Source: Vespa crabro
Lineage: Eukaryota > Arthropoda > Insecta > Hymenoptera > Vespidae
NCBI RefSeq assembly: GCF_910589235.1
Contig: NC_060960.1
Location: 11,282,119-11,346,118, forward strand
Direction: 5' to 3'
Length of the DNA: 64,000 bases
The notes below the pieces were generated by a model. The model saw nothing but the letters and a program-made list of their open reading frames with translations. It was not told where the DNA came from and searched no databases. This document shows positions 1 to 13,390 of this stretch, piece after piece. The stretch's first letter is position 1; each line of letters starts with the position of its first letter. Both the position numbers and the translations under genes were made by a program.

Positions 1-238
1 CAAAATTTCATTCAAAATCGAATCGCTTGTGTAAATCATTCCGACAAGAAGAACGCTCGCAAAATTCTTTTAACTCGCATATAAGAAAAACAAAAAAGAA
101 AAGAGAACAGAATTCGATCGGCGCAAGTTGACAACTTCCTTCCTCCCAATACCGATCGATAAGCTTCGAGGTTCGATTTAAATCTTTCGAAAGAGATTCA
201 GCGGTCGGTTGATTCGGTCACGCTTCTCGTTCGGTCTT

Positions 239-240
<2 letters not shown>

Positions 241-286
<46 letters not shown>
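241..286. repeat. (TC)23 microsatellite
   Basis: Uninterrupted TC dinucleotides. Confidence 0.98.
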
Positions 287-289
<3 letters not shown>

Positions 290-1587
290 CGCTCCCTCCT
301 CTTCCCTCTGGCCCTTCTTCGCTCGTTCATTCCGACCAAATAAATACAGAGGTAGGAGCAGCAGCTCGGCATGCTCACGGTTTATCCCTTGTACTCGTTT
401 CATCCACCCGCATACTCGAGTCTATCAGAAATACACGTACCTATCATATACGTATGTCGCGGAAAGGAGATAGTAGTCAGAAGCGGTAGGAGAGAGTCGG
501 ACGGGATGGCTACGCGGGAAGAGGAAGCGAGCGAGAGAGAGAGAGAGAGGGAAGTCGAGTTGCTCGCTTCATAGCCGGCACACAATGGGATCAATATCCC
601 GCTGGGGGATAAACCCCATAATCCCCTGGCATTTGTAGGCCACCTGCAGTCGAGCGTTTCGTCACGGACTCGCCGCACGTTTTCCTCGGTGTCACCCAAC
701 CGTCCGGATCGTTCCAAATATTTAGACAACGCGATCGGTCCGCGACTCCCATTGTCCAGAGATCCTCTGCTTTTCGCGCGAATTCCCCCATAGTTATTTT
801 TCCTTCAATAGCCCTGAGACTACTGTTATTTGGTTTGAAACGAATTCAATGTAGTCTTCCTCTATCCTCGTTGATTCTCGTCTCTCTCGATTCACGTCAT
901 CCGGGCTAGATATTAAGAGAAACGGGGTGGAGTCGTCTCACTCAATTCCTTGTTGGAACCCGAAAGTCAAGGTCGAACAGACAGATTTGTGGTAAACGAG
1001 GGACGATAGCCCGAATTGTCAAGCTTTGATCGACGAGCCATTCTCTCTTCTGAGATTTTGGAGACAGGGCGGAGATGCCGAGAGACAAGAATCTCGATCG
1101 ATCACGAAGCCCGCTCGAAAGACGAGACAGCTTCTAGAACATGGGATTACGTGGAAAGTCGAGGGTCAACGAGGTCTTTTCTCTCTGTTCGTAACTCTCT
1201 GTTCTCGTAACGCAGCGCGAGTACCGCCACATTGGCTTGTAATCTTTTTCTATACGTGACAATGCCGATTCTTCGAGAGAGATTCAAATGATAGGACGAA
1301 ACTTTGAAAATTTGACGTCTCGAATCTTTCGTGAAAATGCTCTTTTCCATATTTTTTCTTATATAGGCATAAAACGACGTTGGCTCTTTGAGTCTTTTCT
1401 CTTCTCGAGAATGGTATCCTTTGTACGGAGGATAGAAAAAGAAATTATCGACGACTATTTGGTCGGCAAAACCGTCGCAAATCTTAAACGAGTCAAACAC
1501 GCGTAAATCACGCGGTAACCGTACGCGAGTGCCCTTACGTTCCTTCGGTAGACGCAACCCTTATACGTCTCTCTCTTTCTCTTACGC

Positions 1588-1614
1588 ACGCACACACACA
1601 CACACACACACACA

Positions 1615-1645
<31 letters not shown>
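1588..1645. repeat. Compound (AC)n(TC)n microsatellite
   Basis: An AC run of about 13 units followed by TGTC and about 13 TC units. Confidence 0.95.
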
Positions 1646-1649
<4 letters not shown>

Positions 1650-2256
1650 AAAATTAATAAACGTTTTCGTTGGAACGATATCGCACAAGGATTAGAGAGG
1701 TATAGAGAGTATTCTATTCGCCGCGATTCCCGGCAGCTTCGGAGCGGCCGTTAGAGAGCGCGTTCGCAAATTAATTCAATCAATTAATACATGCTTAAAC
1801 GCGGAGGCGGCTGCGAATATCGGCGAATAATTCGATGCATCCGCACGGGTGCCATCGAAACGAGCCACGCAAAGCGTCGCCTGCGGTTCAGCACCCTCCT
1901 CTTCGCAGGAGTAACCTGCTGCTATACGTAACTACGTATATATATGCATACGTAGGTAGCTACACACATGCGTACGTAGAAATTCTGCTGCCTGCTGTCT
2001 ACTGCCTGCTGCCGCATTTCGAGACTCAATCGATACCGGTGCCATTGCCGGACCGCCATTTTATTTCACGACCAAACCACCCTCTCTCTCTCTCTCTCGC
2101 TTCATCCCTCTTTCTCCTTTTTCGTCGGAGGACGGATACCAGAGTGCTCGAATAATGCGTTCTTCGATATTTCTCCAGCTACTATACTCGACGAATTGCG
2201 TCGTCGACGTGGACCGAAAAAGCTCCAACGAATTTTATCTCTCGTTTGGTAGATCG

Positions 2257-2292
<36 letters not shown>

Positions 2293-2809
2293 CTTTTTCT
2301 CGTAAGCTTAATTAACGATTTAACGGACACATCGGATGACCGTCGGTTAATCGAGTTGTTATTAGACTGCTGTGCTGTATCATGGACTAGAAGAAAAAGT
2401 GGCAAGGAAAAAAGAAAGAATTGGCATTGGGTACCGAGATAAAGAGAGGAAAAAAAAGGGGGCGCAGAAGAAAAGGTGCCGGCGAGGGGGAAGGCAACCT
2501 GGACTGATTGTGAGAAGAGCGGAGAAGGAGAAAGAAAGGAGCGAAGCCGTTAATGTTTTGTGTATTCGAATAAAGAGCCGCGATGCGCGCGTTCGCACGC
2601 AAGCGGCCGTACGCTCAGGGCCGACTAATGGCTTTATAATGCCTTCATTTCGTATTAAAAGGCCGACGCGATTCGAGCTTCCAACTCGCGCCACAACGAC
2701 TTTGTTGAAAGTCGAAACGCGAACGAGTCCGGGATCGCGTATTTTCGAGAAGAAAAAAGGATCGGTCTTCTTCTTCGTCTTTCCTTTTTTAACGCGTAAA
2801 AATAACCAT

Positions 2810-2876
2810 GCGCGGGAGCTCTCAGCGTCGATGTAAAGCTTCTCAGCTTTACGACGATTGCCTGAGAGCTGTGCGC
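2810..2876. ncRNA. Long nested hairpin, possible structured or small-RNA precursor
   Basis: 67 nt that fold into four stacked helices, 25 base pairs in all. GCGC 2810-2813 pairs with 2873-2876. AGCTCTCAG 2817-2825 pairs with CTGAGAGCT 2862-2870. CGTC 2826-2829 pairs with GACG 2853-2856. GTAAAGCT 2833-2840 pairs with AGCTTTAC 2845-2852. The loop is TCTC. Bulges are 3+2 nt, 5 nt and 3 nt. There are no mismatches within helices, and either strand folds equally well. Expression and strand are unknown. A microRNA precursor is one possibility, though the terminal loop is small. Confidence 0.35.
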
Positions 2877-3127
2877 TCTTACTCTCACCGCCCCTCGCTC
2901 CGATATTTATGCCGACTTTTATGTTAATTCTTTTCATTGTAATGCCCTCCCTGCCATTTTCCTCTGCCGGCCGACGCCGAATGAGTGCCATTGGTCTTTC
3001 GCGTCAAACGCGAGAGTAATTTACGGCAAAAGGATCGACTGCTTGGAGAGCTACCAGACTCGAGAAACAGCCGTTCGTCGCTCGTCCGAGTTCCCCATCC
3101 CTCCGACCAAAGGATGGAACGAGAGGA

Positions 3128-3130
<3 letters not shown>

Positions 3131-3176
<46 letters not shown>
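3131..3176. repeat. (CT)23 microsatellite
   Basis: Uninterrupted CT dinucleotides downstream of H15. Confidence 0.98.
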
Positions 3177-3182
<6 letters not shown>

Positions 3183-3666
3183 TCGGTTCTCATTCCTAAA
3201 GAAAAATAGTTGCTTTGGATTATTTCCCGAGATCCCTCTTACCGCTATCCGACGTAATTAGATTCGAGAGGAGGATACTCATCCCCCTCCCCTTAGCCAA
3301 CTTTTTACCTACCAATTACGCGGTCGATTCGAGGATCGCGTGATGATTCCCTTAAACGCGCGCGCGCTATCTCTGCCGCGCCATGGGTTAACCGAACTGA
3401 TCTCCGCCAACATTTGCTCGAATGCACTCACGCCAGAGTGCAAGGCAAATCACTGTGTACGCAAGATAATGGCTTCTTACCCGAAAGGGTTTACCTACCA
3501 ACGGACGTTGGCTCGCGTTCTACGCCCCGTTACGATTCGACTTACCGTTAAATGGGTCCGATTTAATCAAGAGGTACCTCTCGAAAGTAAACCGAATTCT
3601 CTTTAGATTAACTTTCGAATTTGTTTTCAACTGCAAATCAATTGCCACTTGCGCCCGGTACAAGAA

Positions 3667-3920
3667 TTTATTGGAATTTATTTACAAGGATGTAGCTTGC
3701 ACAGCAATGGATATGCATTTTCACAACACAAGCATTAACGATATCAACGCTCTACGCTAGTAATAATCGTCAAAGGCGATAATAGTCGTTTGAACGACGG
3801 TGGAAAATTCTTAAAACGACGTTCTTGCGTACGCCTTTAGAACTTGGTACACGAATCACCGATCGTCTACGAATGAACGACAATCTTTTGTACTCTTAAA
3901 TAGAAGCGCTTTTCTTTATT
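3667..3920 (-). terminator. Candidate polyadenylation signals for H15
   Basis: On the minus strand three AATAAA hexamers lie at 3915-3920, 3677-3682 and 3667-3672. I found no canonical hexamer between the stop codon and 3920. If used, the 3'UTR would be about 1.4-1.65 kb and would cover the AT-rich 3.7-4.9 kb stretch. Confidence 0.3.
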
Positions 3921-4260
3921 TTCTTTCTTTTCCTTTTTTTGTTACCAATTATAAGCGTATCACGAGATCCGAAATATTTTAAATTTTTTCCACGCGCAGT
4001 ATACGGAACCGAAACATAAATAACAATAACGATAAATTGTGAGATGAAATATACAGCTTATTTTACAGGAATGGAGGGCAATAATACCGACAGGTCGCAA
4101 ATAATCGTACCTACGTTACGCGATAATAGCGATGTAGATCATAGCGCACGTTGTAGTAGGTGTATAATTTTGTACGCATACAATTTGCGACCTAAGAGTA
4201 TTATAACAACATACCTATGATACAGCTATACTTTCCTATAGCTATTCATATGTACATTTT

Positions 4261-4318
4261 TATATATACTATATATATATACATATATGTATATATATAT
4301 ATACGCGTGTGTGTTTGG

Positions 4319-4352
<34 letters not shown>
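4261..4352. repeat. Compound (TA)n/(TG)n microsatellite
   Basis: Interrupted TA run, CGCG interruption, then about 15 TG units. Lies in the probable H15 3'UTR. Confidence 0.93.
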
Positions 4353-4354
<2 letters not shown>

Positions 4355-4932
4355 AACGTTGTATATACATGTGTGTCGCATATATGCGGATGTACAACGT
4401 ATCCTTTATGAATATACCTACGCATTATTTTGGCTTATATCGTTATTTTAAAATTATAAGGAATACATATTTACAATGTAATAAATTGTTCCGTGCGTGA
4501 TTAATACGATATCGTCGTCCTTTCGTCCTTTCACCCCATTCTGTCTCACATCTCTTTTTATCAAAGAACGTTGAAGAAAGATAAAATTATTAATAAAATT
4601 CATGGATGGACGAACGCATTCCTGTGTCGAGTGCGTTTCGAACAAGTTGCTATTTATATATCCGTCAAACGAAACGATAAAGATAGTAAGGTTCTTTCAA
4701 AAGAGAAGACCACGTTCCTTTCAGCGTTTCGTCGTTAGAAAAGATAAAGGCGTTTCAGCAGTGACCGAGGAGATCGATGATATGAAAAAGGTTGATACGT
4801 AGACAGAACGTTAAGTAAAAAGTCGACGCGTGAGAGAAACGGAAAACGACTAGTCATTCGACGAGAATCAAGAAAGAAATCCTCCACGGTTGCCAGCATT
4901 CTTAGAATAGGTCATGGGTCGCGAGAGAAGAC

Positions 4933-4970
<38 letters not shown>

Positions 4971-5316
4971 CCCTCCCCCCTCCCCCTACCCCTCCCTTCC
5001 TGCTCTTTCGTTCGGCGAACTCGAAGTCGCGCACGTCTCGCGTGGTCCCAATGGGACCTTTGCCACCACAATTACCATACTGCCATTCGCGTTGTTGCCT
5101 CGAATCGGGCGTCCATCGTCTTTCCAAACATGACGACCTTTCAGCGTCTCTCGCGGGCGCACAAATGATTACTCGTCCGAGCAATTTAACACGCACTTTT
5201 AAACTTTCTTCCTCTCTTTGCACCTGCGTCAGCGTCTTGTTCGAAAAAGAGACAAAGATTAGAAAAGGAACGGCACAGCGCACGACGCACGGATAAACGT
5301 TCGGATGAGGTTCCGA

Positions 5317-6007
5317 CTACGAGGGCGAAAGATCCTGTGCCTCTCTGCTTAGACTGTCCGTTGGCGAGGGTGTGGCCCTTCGGGAGGGCGAGGGCGAGGG
5401 CGAGGGCGCTGCCGGCGTCGCCGATTTCGGTGTGCTCGCCGTGTGATAAGGTGAGAATCGATGATGCGCCAGCGCCAACGCCGACGGATAAAGAGGTCTA
5501 GGTGCGGCTGGACCACCGACCGAACCCTGCTGAGAGCTCGAGGCCGCTAGCTGCTGCTGTTGGTGATGATGAGCCGCCGCGAAGAGCGTAGGTCCTATCG
5601 AAGATGCCCACCAGAGATGGCCGAGCTGTTGTTGCTGTTGTTGCTGTTGTTGTTGCTGCTGCTGCTGCTGCTGCTGTTGTTGCTGTTGCTGCTGATGATG
5701 CTGTTGCTGCTGTTGCTGTTGCTGCTGTTGTTGCTGTTGATGATGGTGACTCGTGCCGGCTGTGGTAGCGGCCGAAGCACCGGTCGCACCGGGATACACC
5801 AGAGACGGGCTCACGAGCTGAGCGTAAGGACTGACCGCCACCGCGGCGGCGGCTCTGAGCAACATTTGCGAACGTGCGGCCCACAGTGCCTTTTCCTCGA
5901 GACTGAGATTGCTAACGGCACCTGCCTGTAATTGGTCCATCTCGAAAGGCAATCGATGCGGAAACCTCAACGATTGCTGCTCCGCCAACATCGACTCCAT
6001 CGTTTCC
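5317..6007 (-). CDS. H15: H15 coding exon 6: C-terminal region and stop
   Basis: Acceptor is CCCTTTCAG. The exon completes Arg468 and encodes residues 469-697, with TAG at 5317-5319. The first residues (ETMESMLAEQQSLRFP) continue the linker after the T-box. An Ala-rich segment (about 518-525) is followed by a Gln/His tract (about 555-595), a Leu/Ala/His segment containing HHRFSPYH, and a Ser/Pro-rich tail. The tail looks disordered and may act in transcriptional regulation (inference). The long antisense Leu-rich frame here is a by-product of the Gln codons. Confidence 0.95.
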
Positions 6008-8211
6008 CTGAAAGGGAAGCTGCTCGATTATGCATTTAATCTTCTAACGTTGTCAACATCTTTCTTAATACGTGGAAGGAATGATGGATTTGCAAGCTCA
6101 CCTCTCAAAGTCGGTCAAACGAGACGAGTCCCGGAATCCTTTGGCGAAGGGATTACTGTCGATCTTCAATTTGGTAATCTGGAAAAAAAAAACATAAGAA
6201 AAGAAGTCGCGATTTATCGGTCAAAGTCGAAGGCTCGCGTTGGCAGATGGCAACGACGCGTGGAGGAAAACGGCCGGCTGTTTCGTAACGCTTCGTTTCG
6301 CCGATCGGGAGTCAACGGTTCGTAAAATTAGAAGAAGGCGGCAAAACGATGTCCTCGATACAGCGGAAAGGGAGAATAGCGGGTTCACTCGCGATTCCTT
6401 CTACTTCGTCAGAATCGATCCGATCGTTTGCTCGTCTACGTAACGCTATCGTAATGACCGAGGGGAAGCGAGTCGTAGGATGGCCTTTTCGAAATCCAAG
6501 ATTATAAATTACGAGAACCTAACGAGGAGGGACCGGGGCGGGGGAGGGCGGGGGAGGTGGAGAGAGAGAGAGAGGGAGAGAGAGAGAGAGAGAGAGAAGA
6601 GCCGTTCGACTCGTGCGATCAAACGACGCCTTCTTCGATTCGTACCAGAGTTCACATAAATGGTCTCTTTATGCCAGAGTCGAGTATAGCTCTCGAGACT
6701 ATCGAGAGAGCGAATCGAAATTTAGAAAAATTATCGCTCTTGAATTCTAGCAGAAACGCGTGCTATTCGATTCACATCGTTAAACGATCCCGTAGTCCTC
6801 GACTCTCTACGTTCGAACAAAGAGCTCCTCTATCCACAGGAACCGCACTCCAATTTGGGTGCTCGTCATCGTAATATGAGAAAGTTTTTTCTAGGTGTTG
6901 GAACACAGATTGTCACGTTTGTAAAAGCCACTTTGGCTCGTCGAGGCGGAGTGGGATGAAAAGAGACGAGAACACCCCTAACGGAAATCCACCCTAAGTC
7001 GTCTCGCCCTGGCAAGTTAGGAGTTTCGCGTTACCCAAAGGGCCACCCACGGCGCTGGTACGGATACACAGGTGGCCTCGGTCACTCCGTGTCTCTTTTC
7101 TTTAACCGGAGGCTTCCTTCTTGCCTCGCCTTTCCGCAAAACTTTCAAAGAGTCTTTATCTCCGGCTTCCATTCTCCCGGGAACGAACTAACTCGCCGTA
7201 CATTTTCCGTGTATTTAAGCACAAATAGAAGCCGGTATTTGTCGCATTATTCGAAGGTGTCAACATCTTTGTTGGACCACAAGTAACGTTTATAACGAGA
7301 GAAAAAAGTTTTGCCTTTCGTTCCTTAACAATTACTTTCGAAGGATCTCGCGAAGAAAGTGGCTGGATCGCGAAAGATGGACAAACCAAAGATACAAACA
7401 GTCAGATTCAGTTTGACTTTTGTCGGCCCGTCGAAACACGGGACAGCTTGTTCTTCCGGAGTCCTCGGCCGTCCCCTTTTATGTTTTCCTCTTATCCGAC
7501 ACGTTCCTTCTGTCCTCCCTCGGCCTTCCGACAGAAAGAGACCTCTTGTTTCCGAAGGTCGCGTACGAGCGAGTTTATTTGTTTGGTAAAAAGAGACTGT
7601 GACGGCTGGTCGAATCGACAAAGCTCGGGAAGAGAGAGAGTGAGAGAGAGACCATCTCGTGGCAACTATCGCAAAGTAAGAGAAAGGAGGAAGAAAGAGA
7701 CAAGTAGAGTGAAGTGGGTGGTCCAATTACCCTACGGTTTCGCGCTCACAAGGAGCACGTGCAACCGGTAATAAGACTCTTTCCTTCAAAGCTAAGACTA
7801 AGCCGAACTAAGCTCGAAGTGGCTCGGTTTTAGTTACGATCCCGCTGACATCATTAGCCAAACATCTGGCCCGGCACCACCGTCGACGTCGTCGCTTCCA
7901 CCTCCACCTAGTATTATACCATGTCTCTTCTATTTCTTTCTTTCTTTCTTTCTTTCTTTCTTTCCTTCTCTCTTTTCCTTTTGCCTCCTTCTTCTTCTCT
8001 CCATCCCTCTCATGTGCCTCTTCACGCTCATTCATTTCTTACAAGCCCACCACCGTCTCTACTATCTATCTCCTTCTCTCGTCGATTCTTTAACCGCCTT
8101 TAGACTTTACGATCGCAAAAGAAATGATTTTCGAGTAGGTCGCGGCTTTGATATTTTCTTCTCTCCTCGTTCCGTCGTGCCGATGCGCGATTCTACGCTC
8201 GAAAGGTCGTT

Positions 8212-8248
<37 letters not shown>

Positions 8249-9337
8249 CGAACAAAATCAAACTCGTCCGATGGTCCTAACGCTCCATCGGAAATGTTCG
8301 AATCCGTGCAAATCTACGGAAGGTGTGCTCTTTTTTTACGTAACGTGTAATCCCGATGGCAACGAAGGTACTCGAAGGATAGGTAGCCAATTAAGTCCAG
8401 CTGCGGAGCAGCGTCAATGAAAATTGAGAGAGAATTTGCGAACACGATGGGCGGTACTGCCTTCGAATTCGCTCCCGGCGATGAGGACGTCGACGACGAC
8501 GGTAAAGAAAATTTCGCGATCGTGAAGCGCACTTTGCGTGCAAGAAGGGAACAACCAGGAAGTATACCACCAAACTACCACTCGCGCTCTTCCCTTTCTG
8601 TCCGAAAGGGAAAGAGGATCGTTTATCGATCAAGGAAGAGCACGTCTCACGCGAGGGATCGAGAGTACATGACCTTTGTTCTTTCTCAAAACGTTATTGC
8701 CCGATCGCTATTATTACGTGACAGTATTTATCCAAAGGAAGCACCTTCCTTCTCTCACGACTAATACAAATATTCCTCGTCGAAATCTCCAACGAAGATT
8801 CGAATTTCCCGCGTCGACTAAGTAAAAATCTATTTGCCATCCGTTCTTTCTCGCTTCAAGCAACGATTCAAGCCGGGCCGGCGGACCGGGCCAACCGCGG
8901 TGTGCGAAGCATCGCAAAATGAAGCTGTAGGTAATTGACAGGGACGCTTTCACACCCGGCCCTGCCTCTAATAATAGATTTAATAGAGACACGCTCATTG
9001 AGGAAGGGGTCGCGTTTCGCTTGCGAGTACCGCCACACACACTTTAGTGCCGCTTATGCGCCTCCGCCACGCTACCTCTCTCTCTCTCTCTCTCTCTCTC
9101 CCTCTTTCGTTAAATTCCTTTTCTTTATTTGCTAGCCAACAACCCTCGCTACCGACTAATTTGAATTACGCGCCCGTTTTCGCTCGATCAAAGTACATCA
9201 ATCCATCGTCGTTTGGACGAAAGATAAACAACAACGAATGCTTGAATTTTTTCAAGAAAATCCTCAAGGTAGTCGCCGACGAGTTTACTCTTGTTTCTCG
9301 TTATCCTTCTTCGAAAGTATCGTCCACTGAAACGAGA

Positions 9338-9380
<43 letters not shown>

Positions 9381-9664
9381 GCGGCGAGGGCGGGGGAAGG
9401 GAAAGAGCATTCGAAAGCATGGCCGTCGGCTCGCGAGCACCGTGTGTGGCTTTGAGAGAGCTACCTCCACCTCCTTCTTCATCTTCATCTTCATCTTCTT
9501 CTTCATCTTCCTCTTCTTCCTCGTCTTCCGTCCTTTCTCCCATTTGAACGCGATTATTTATGTTTTCTTTCGTTCCTCTCTCGCGAAAGCCGACGCCCGC
9601 AGCCACTAAAATCACCATCGACTCCTCCTTCAATTCCGATCGCTTCTTCTCTAGATCCTTTTAA

Positions 9665-9695
<31 letters not shown>

Positions 9696-10557
9696 TCTCT
9701 CTCGCTCGCTCTCCTCCCGTCGCAAATCCGATATACACAGGCTCGCACGGATGCGTTTCTACCGCTCGTCGCTTGAAAACCTCCCCGTTAACCGCCCTAT
9801 GATCTTTCTCTTCTCTTTCTTTATTCCTCGGGCTTCTCTCTTATTTCCTCTCGTAATCGTGGTGCTCTTCGTCTCTCGGTGGCAAGTGTCTAAATTATCG
9901 TCGGACGCATATGGCGATTAGTTTTGTACTTAGAAGGACGATTCTTAGACCGTTAAGGAAATGAATTATTTTGCGTGTATAAGTTTGCCCGTTTGCCCGC
10001 ATCTCTCGATCGTGGGGCTTCGATTCCCCCATCCTTCCCATCGAACGATTAATCGAAACCGATCTTTCTCTGAGAAGGGTCAAGACGTACGGACGTAGGT
10101 ACATACTAATTACACGTTCGCTTTTCCACTCTTCTCAACTCGATACGCGTTCGAACGGCGATTCGATGATAGAACGATTACGATACTTGCTTCGAGGCGA
10201 ATATATTCGCGTCGCAAAAGAAAACTACCAATGATATTTTTTGTTTTTTTTTTTTTGTTTTTGTTCATTTTTAAACTTTGAACGCGTGCCATCGTACACG
10301 TAAGATCTTTTCGACTATCTTCCGGGTTGAGATCGTCGTAGGATAACGCGCATGTGCCAGAGAAAAGGAGAAGCGTTCTCGCACGAAGTAGACGGACCGA
10401 ACGATTAGGCGAAAGTTACGGAGCCCGTTCTTCTTTGAAGTTCCAAGTGGTCTCGAAAAAAGGCGTGCCTTCGGCGTTTATCGACTGTCGTCCCGCCGTC
10501 TCCTCGGCTTCTGGCTCGCTCGAGAGGAATCATCAGCTCGAATTTACGGATCCCTCT

Positions 10558-10598
<41 letters not shown>

Positions 10599-11916
10599 CT
10601 GTTCCTTTTCTCTTTGGCGTTCTTCCAACGTTTCCTCTTGGTCGAACGTGAACGTAAACATCAAACGGTAACAATGTTTCTACTCGCGAACTAATGCTTT
10701 TGAAAGAAATTCTACAAGCAAGATGGTATATAAAGTCACGATCGTTGACGAAGGACAGAAGATGCAGGACGATAGCGATGCGAACGAAGACGATGACGAG
10801 GTAGGTAAAGAGGGAGAAGGAAGAGGGGGGGAGAGAGAGTGAGAGAGAGAGAGAAAACGTCGAGCCGACATCGCAACGGTGGTGGCAAGGGCGATAAGGA
10901 GGTGGAAGAAAGCTTGGAGAAGATCAAGAAGCGTGAAGGAGAAGGAGGATAAAGAGAGAAGCAAAGCAGTTAGCTTATGAATTATGACGTGGTGCGAGCG
11001 AGAAAGACGGATCGGCACGGTCGCGGAGGTCGTTACGCGGCCAAAAGAGAGTGAGAGAGAAAAGTAGGGATATAGAGGAGGGAAAGAAAATGTAAAAAAC
11101 GTGCGTGCGACGATGTGTGACTCGCACGAAGAGATGAGAGACGGAAAGAGGAAAAAAGAGTAGCCGTTGCGACTAAACGAGCTTACCCCACGACGCGACT
11201 AGGAAAAAGAGTACTGGAAGAGCGAGGAGAAGGATACGAACCGCGACGAATGGATTTTTGGACAGCCTTCGAGAGAAGCGGATGGGAAAGACGGAGACCT
11301 AATCGAGATACCAAAATCCTCTCGGCTTTACGGATACAGAGATAAAATCATAATTCACATAGTTGCCTTGGACAACTATGGACGGGATTTCCAAAGATAC
11401 AATGGGAACAAATATTCATCATGATTTTCCTATCGTCTTGTAAACAGACTGCAAATTGACCAAAGACGAATGATACGAGTCAAACGCCGTCAAATTATCT
11501 CTTATACGAAAAAAATAACTTTTCTCTCTTGGCGTTCACCGGCCAGGAAGGAATTTCAACGCTGCCAAAGTGCATTCCATCTCTCCAATCCTTTTTCTCT
11601 TTTCTGACCACCACCGTTGCTCTCGTCCCCCTCTTTCCTTTTCACCCTTCGTCCTTAACCTTTCTATTTTCATGCGAGCGAGAGCGGGCGTTTGTTGAAA
11701 AGTCTGGAAACAGCGCGCCTCGATCGATGTTAAAAGAAAGGAAGAAGAAGAAACAGAGAAGGGAAGCCGCAAGAACGATAATGACGAGAGAACGCAGAAA
11801 GTGGAGGCTCACAAAGAAAGAGAGAGGATGAATGGTCGAGAGAGAGAGAGAGAGAAGTCGGCCCGAGGTAATTGCCAGGGCATCTCTTCGCACCTCATCA
11901 TCATCATCAACAACCA

Positions 11917-11977
<61 letters not shown>

Positions 11978-12122
11978 TACGTCGCCGTCGTCGTCGCCGT
12001 CGTCGTCGCCGAGCAAGTAAGAGACCTCTTGGACCACCCGTTAGTTTTCATCCTGCCTCGATCGTCGAATACGAGATGGGCCTAACCGAATTCTGATTTC
12101 CTTTCTCTCTTTCTCTTTCTCT

Positions 12123-12154
<32 letters not shown>

Positions 12155-13340
12155 GGCACGTTCGAGTGGAAAAAAGAAAAAGCAGAACCTAACGACGTAC
12201 AGTCGACTGTCCGTTGAGACGATCGCGCGATAAGTAGGGAGGGAACGCGTTAATTTCTCTTACATTAAAGCGAAGGATGGATCTATCTATCATCGAACTC
12301 GCGCATTTAGATTATTACACATGACCCGGACGATTTTCAGTCCACTTTAATGGAGTTTTAAATCGTCGAGCTATTAAACTGTCTTTAAAAGTACATAAGC
12401 GCGTGCTGCCGTGCGTTCCATCTCGAGATCGGATTCTTACTTTTCACGCACGGCTTATTCGTATTAATCTCGATCTTGTATATCTAAATATATTCTCGCA
12501 CATACGTCAAAGTAGCCCCTCTTCTCTTTCCCTCTAGTAGTGGGGGAATAAGAAAGGAGAAACAGGGAATAGTATGCGTCTCCGAGAGGAATCGACGCGA
12601 TGATAGAAACATAGTCGCGATCTTTGGAAAATCCGTAAGAAAAGATGAACGGGACAAGTGGAAACAGCGAAAGGATGGGTTGCGTCGAGCTCCAGATTCC
12701 AGACGTTTCAGGAAGAGGCGGAGAAGAGGGAAGGTGACGTCGGATACCAAATTGGGCCTCACACGGAGCAGCGCCGCGACGCTCGCGGAATGCGAACGTC
12801 CCCGAGAGCGAGAGCACTTCGGACCACACACGTGACGCACGTTGGGTTCTAAACGACAATCGTGAAATACGATAACTGCCTGCCGCCGTATACTCGCTCT
12901 CTCTCTCTCTCTCTGAATCCTGAATTGCTACGTAAGTAACTCCGGGCACATAGAAACGAGCAAGAGAGACGGAGAAAGATCGTTACTCGGACTCGCCTAC
13001 GGAACCGATTCTCTTCCCTCGCTCTTTCGCCGATTTGCCGACGTTAAATCCTTGCAAATCTATTTTCATTCTCCTCGCTCCCATCTTATTTATTGTTCAT
13101 TCCTGACGCGTCAAGAGAAAAGAGTCCTCGCAGAAGCGATTGGCAAGGCGACGAAAGGAGGTCAAGTTTATCGATCTCTCTTAATTTCTCTCCAAGAATC
13201 GAGACTAGCCGTAGAGGCTGCTAAAATCGTTTCTAAACGAAAAGAACAAGGATGTCCCCTGTGGATAGAAGAAAGAAGAGTCCATTCTGAGAAGAGAAAA
13301 AAAAGGAAAAAGATAGAAAAGAAAAGGAAAGGAAAGAAAA

Positions 13341-13390
<50 letters not shown>

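Larger units (their letters stand above)
1..2809. other. Downstream flank of H15, no gene recognised
   Basis: Contains the TC array 241-286, a compound (AC)n(TC)n array 1588-1645 and a CT array 2258-2288. Open frames are short, mutually overlapping on both strands or repeat-derived. None has a recognisable domain. Confidence 0.6.
2877..5316 (-). other. Probable H15 3'UTR and immediate downstream flank
   Basis: Gene-free. The part nearest the stop is AT-rich and contains a (TA)n/(TG)n array at 4261-4352 and a CT array at 4938-4968. 2.9-3.6 kb is GC-richer and holds the CT array at 3131-3176. The small open frames have no recognisable domain. Confidence 0.5.

Noticed and set aside
5560..5931. 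Plus-strand poly-Leu open frame
   Set aside because: Antisense of the Gln/His tract of H15 exon 6.
11642..12096. Poly-Asp, poly-Val, poly-Ser and poly-Arg open frames
   Set aside because: All are readings of one (GTC)n array in H15 intron 4.
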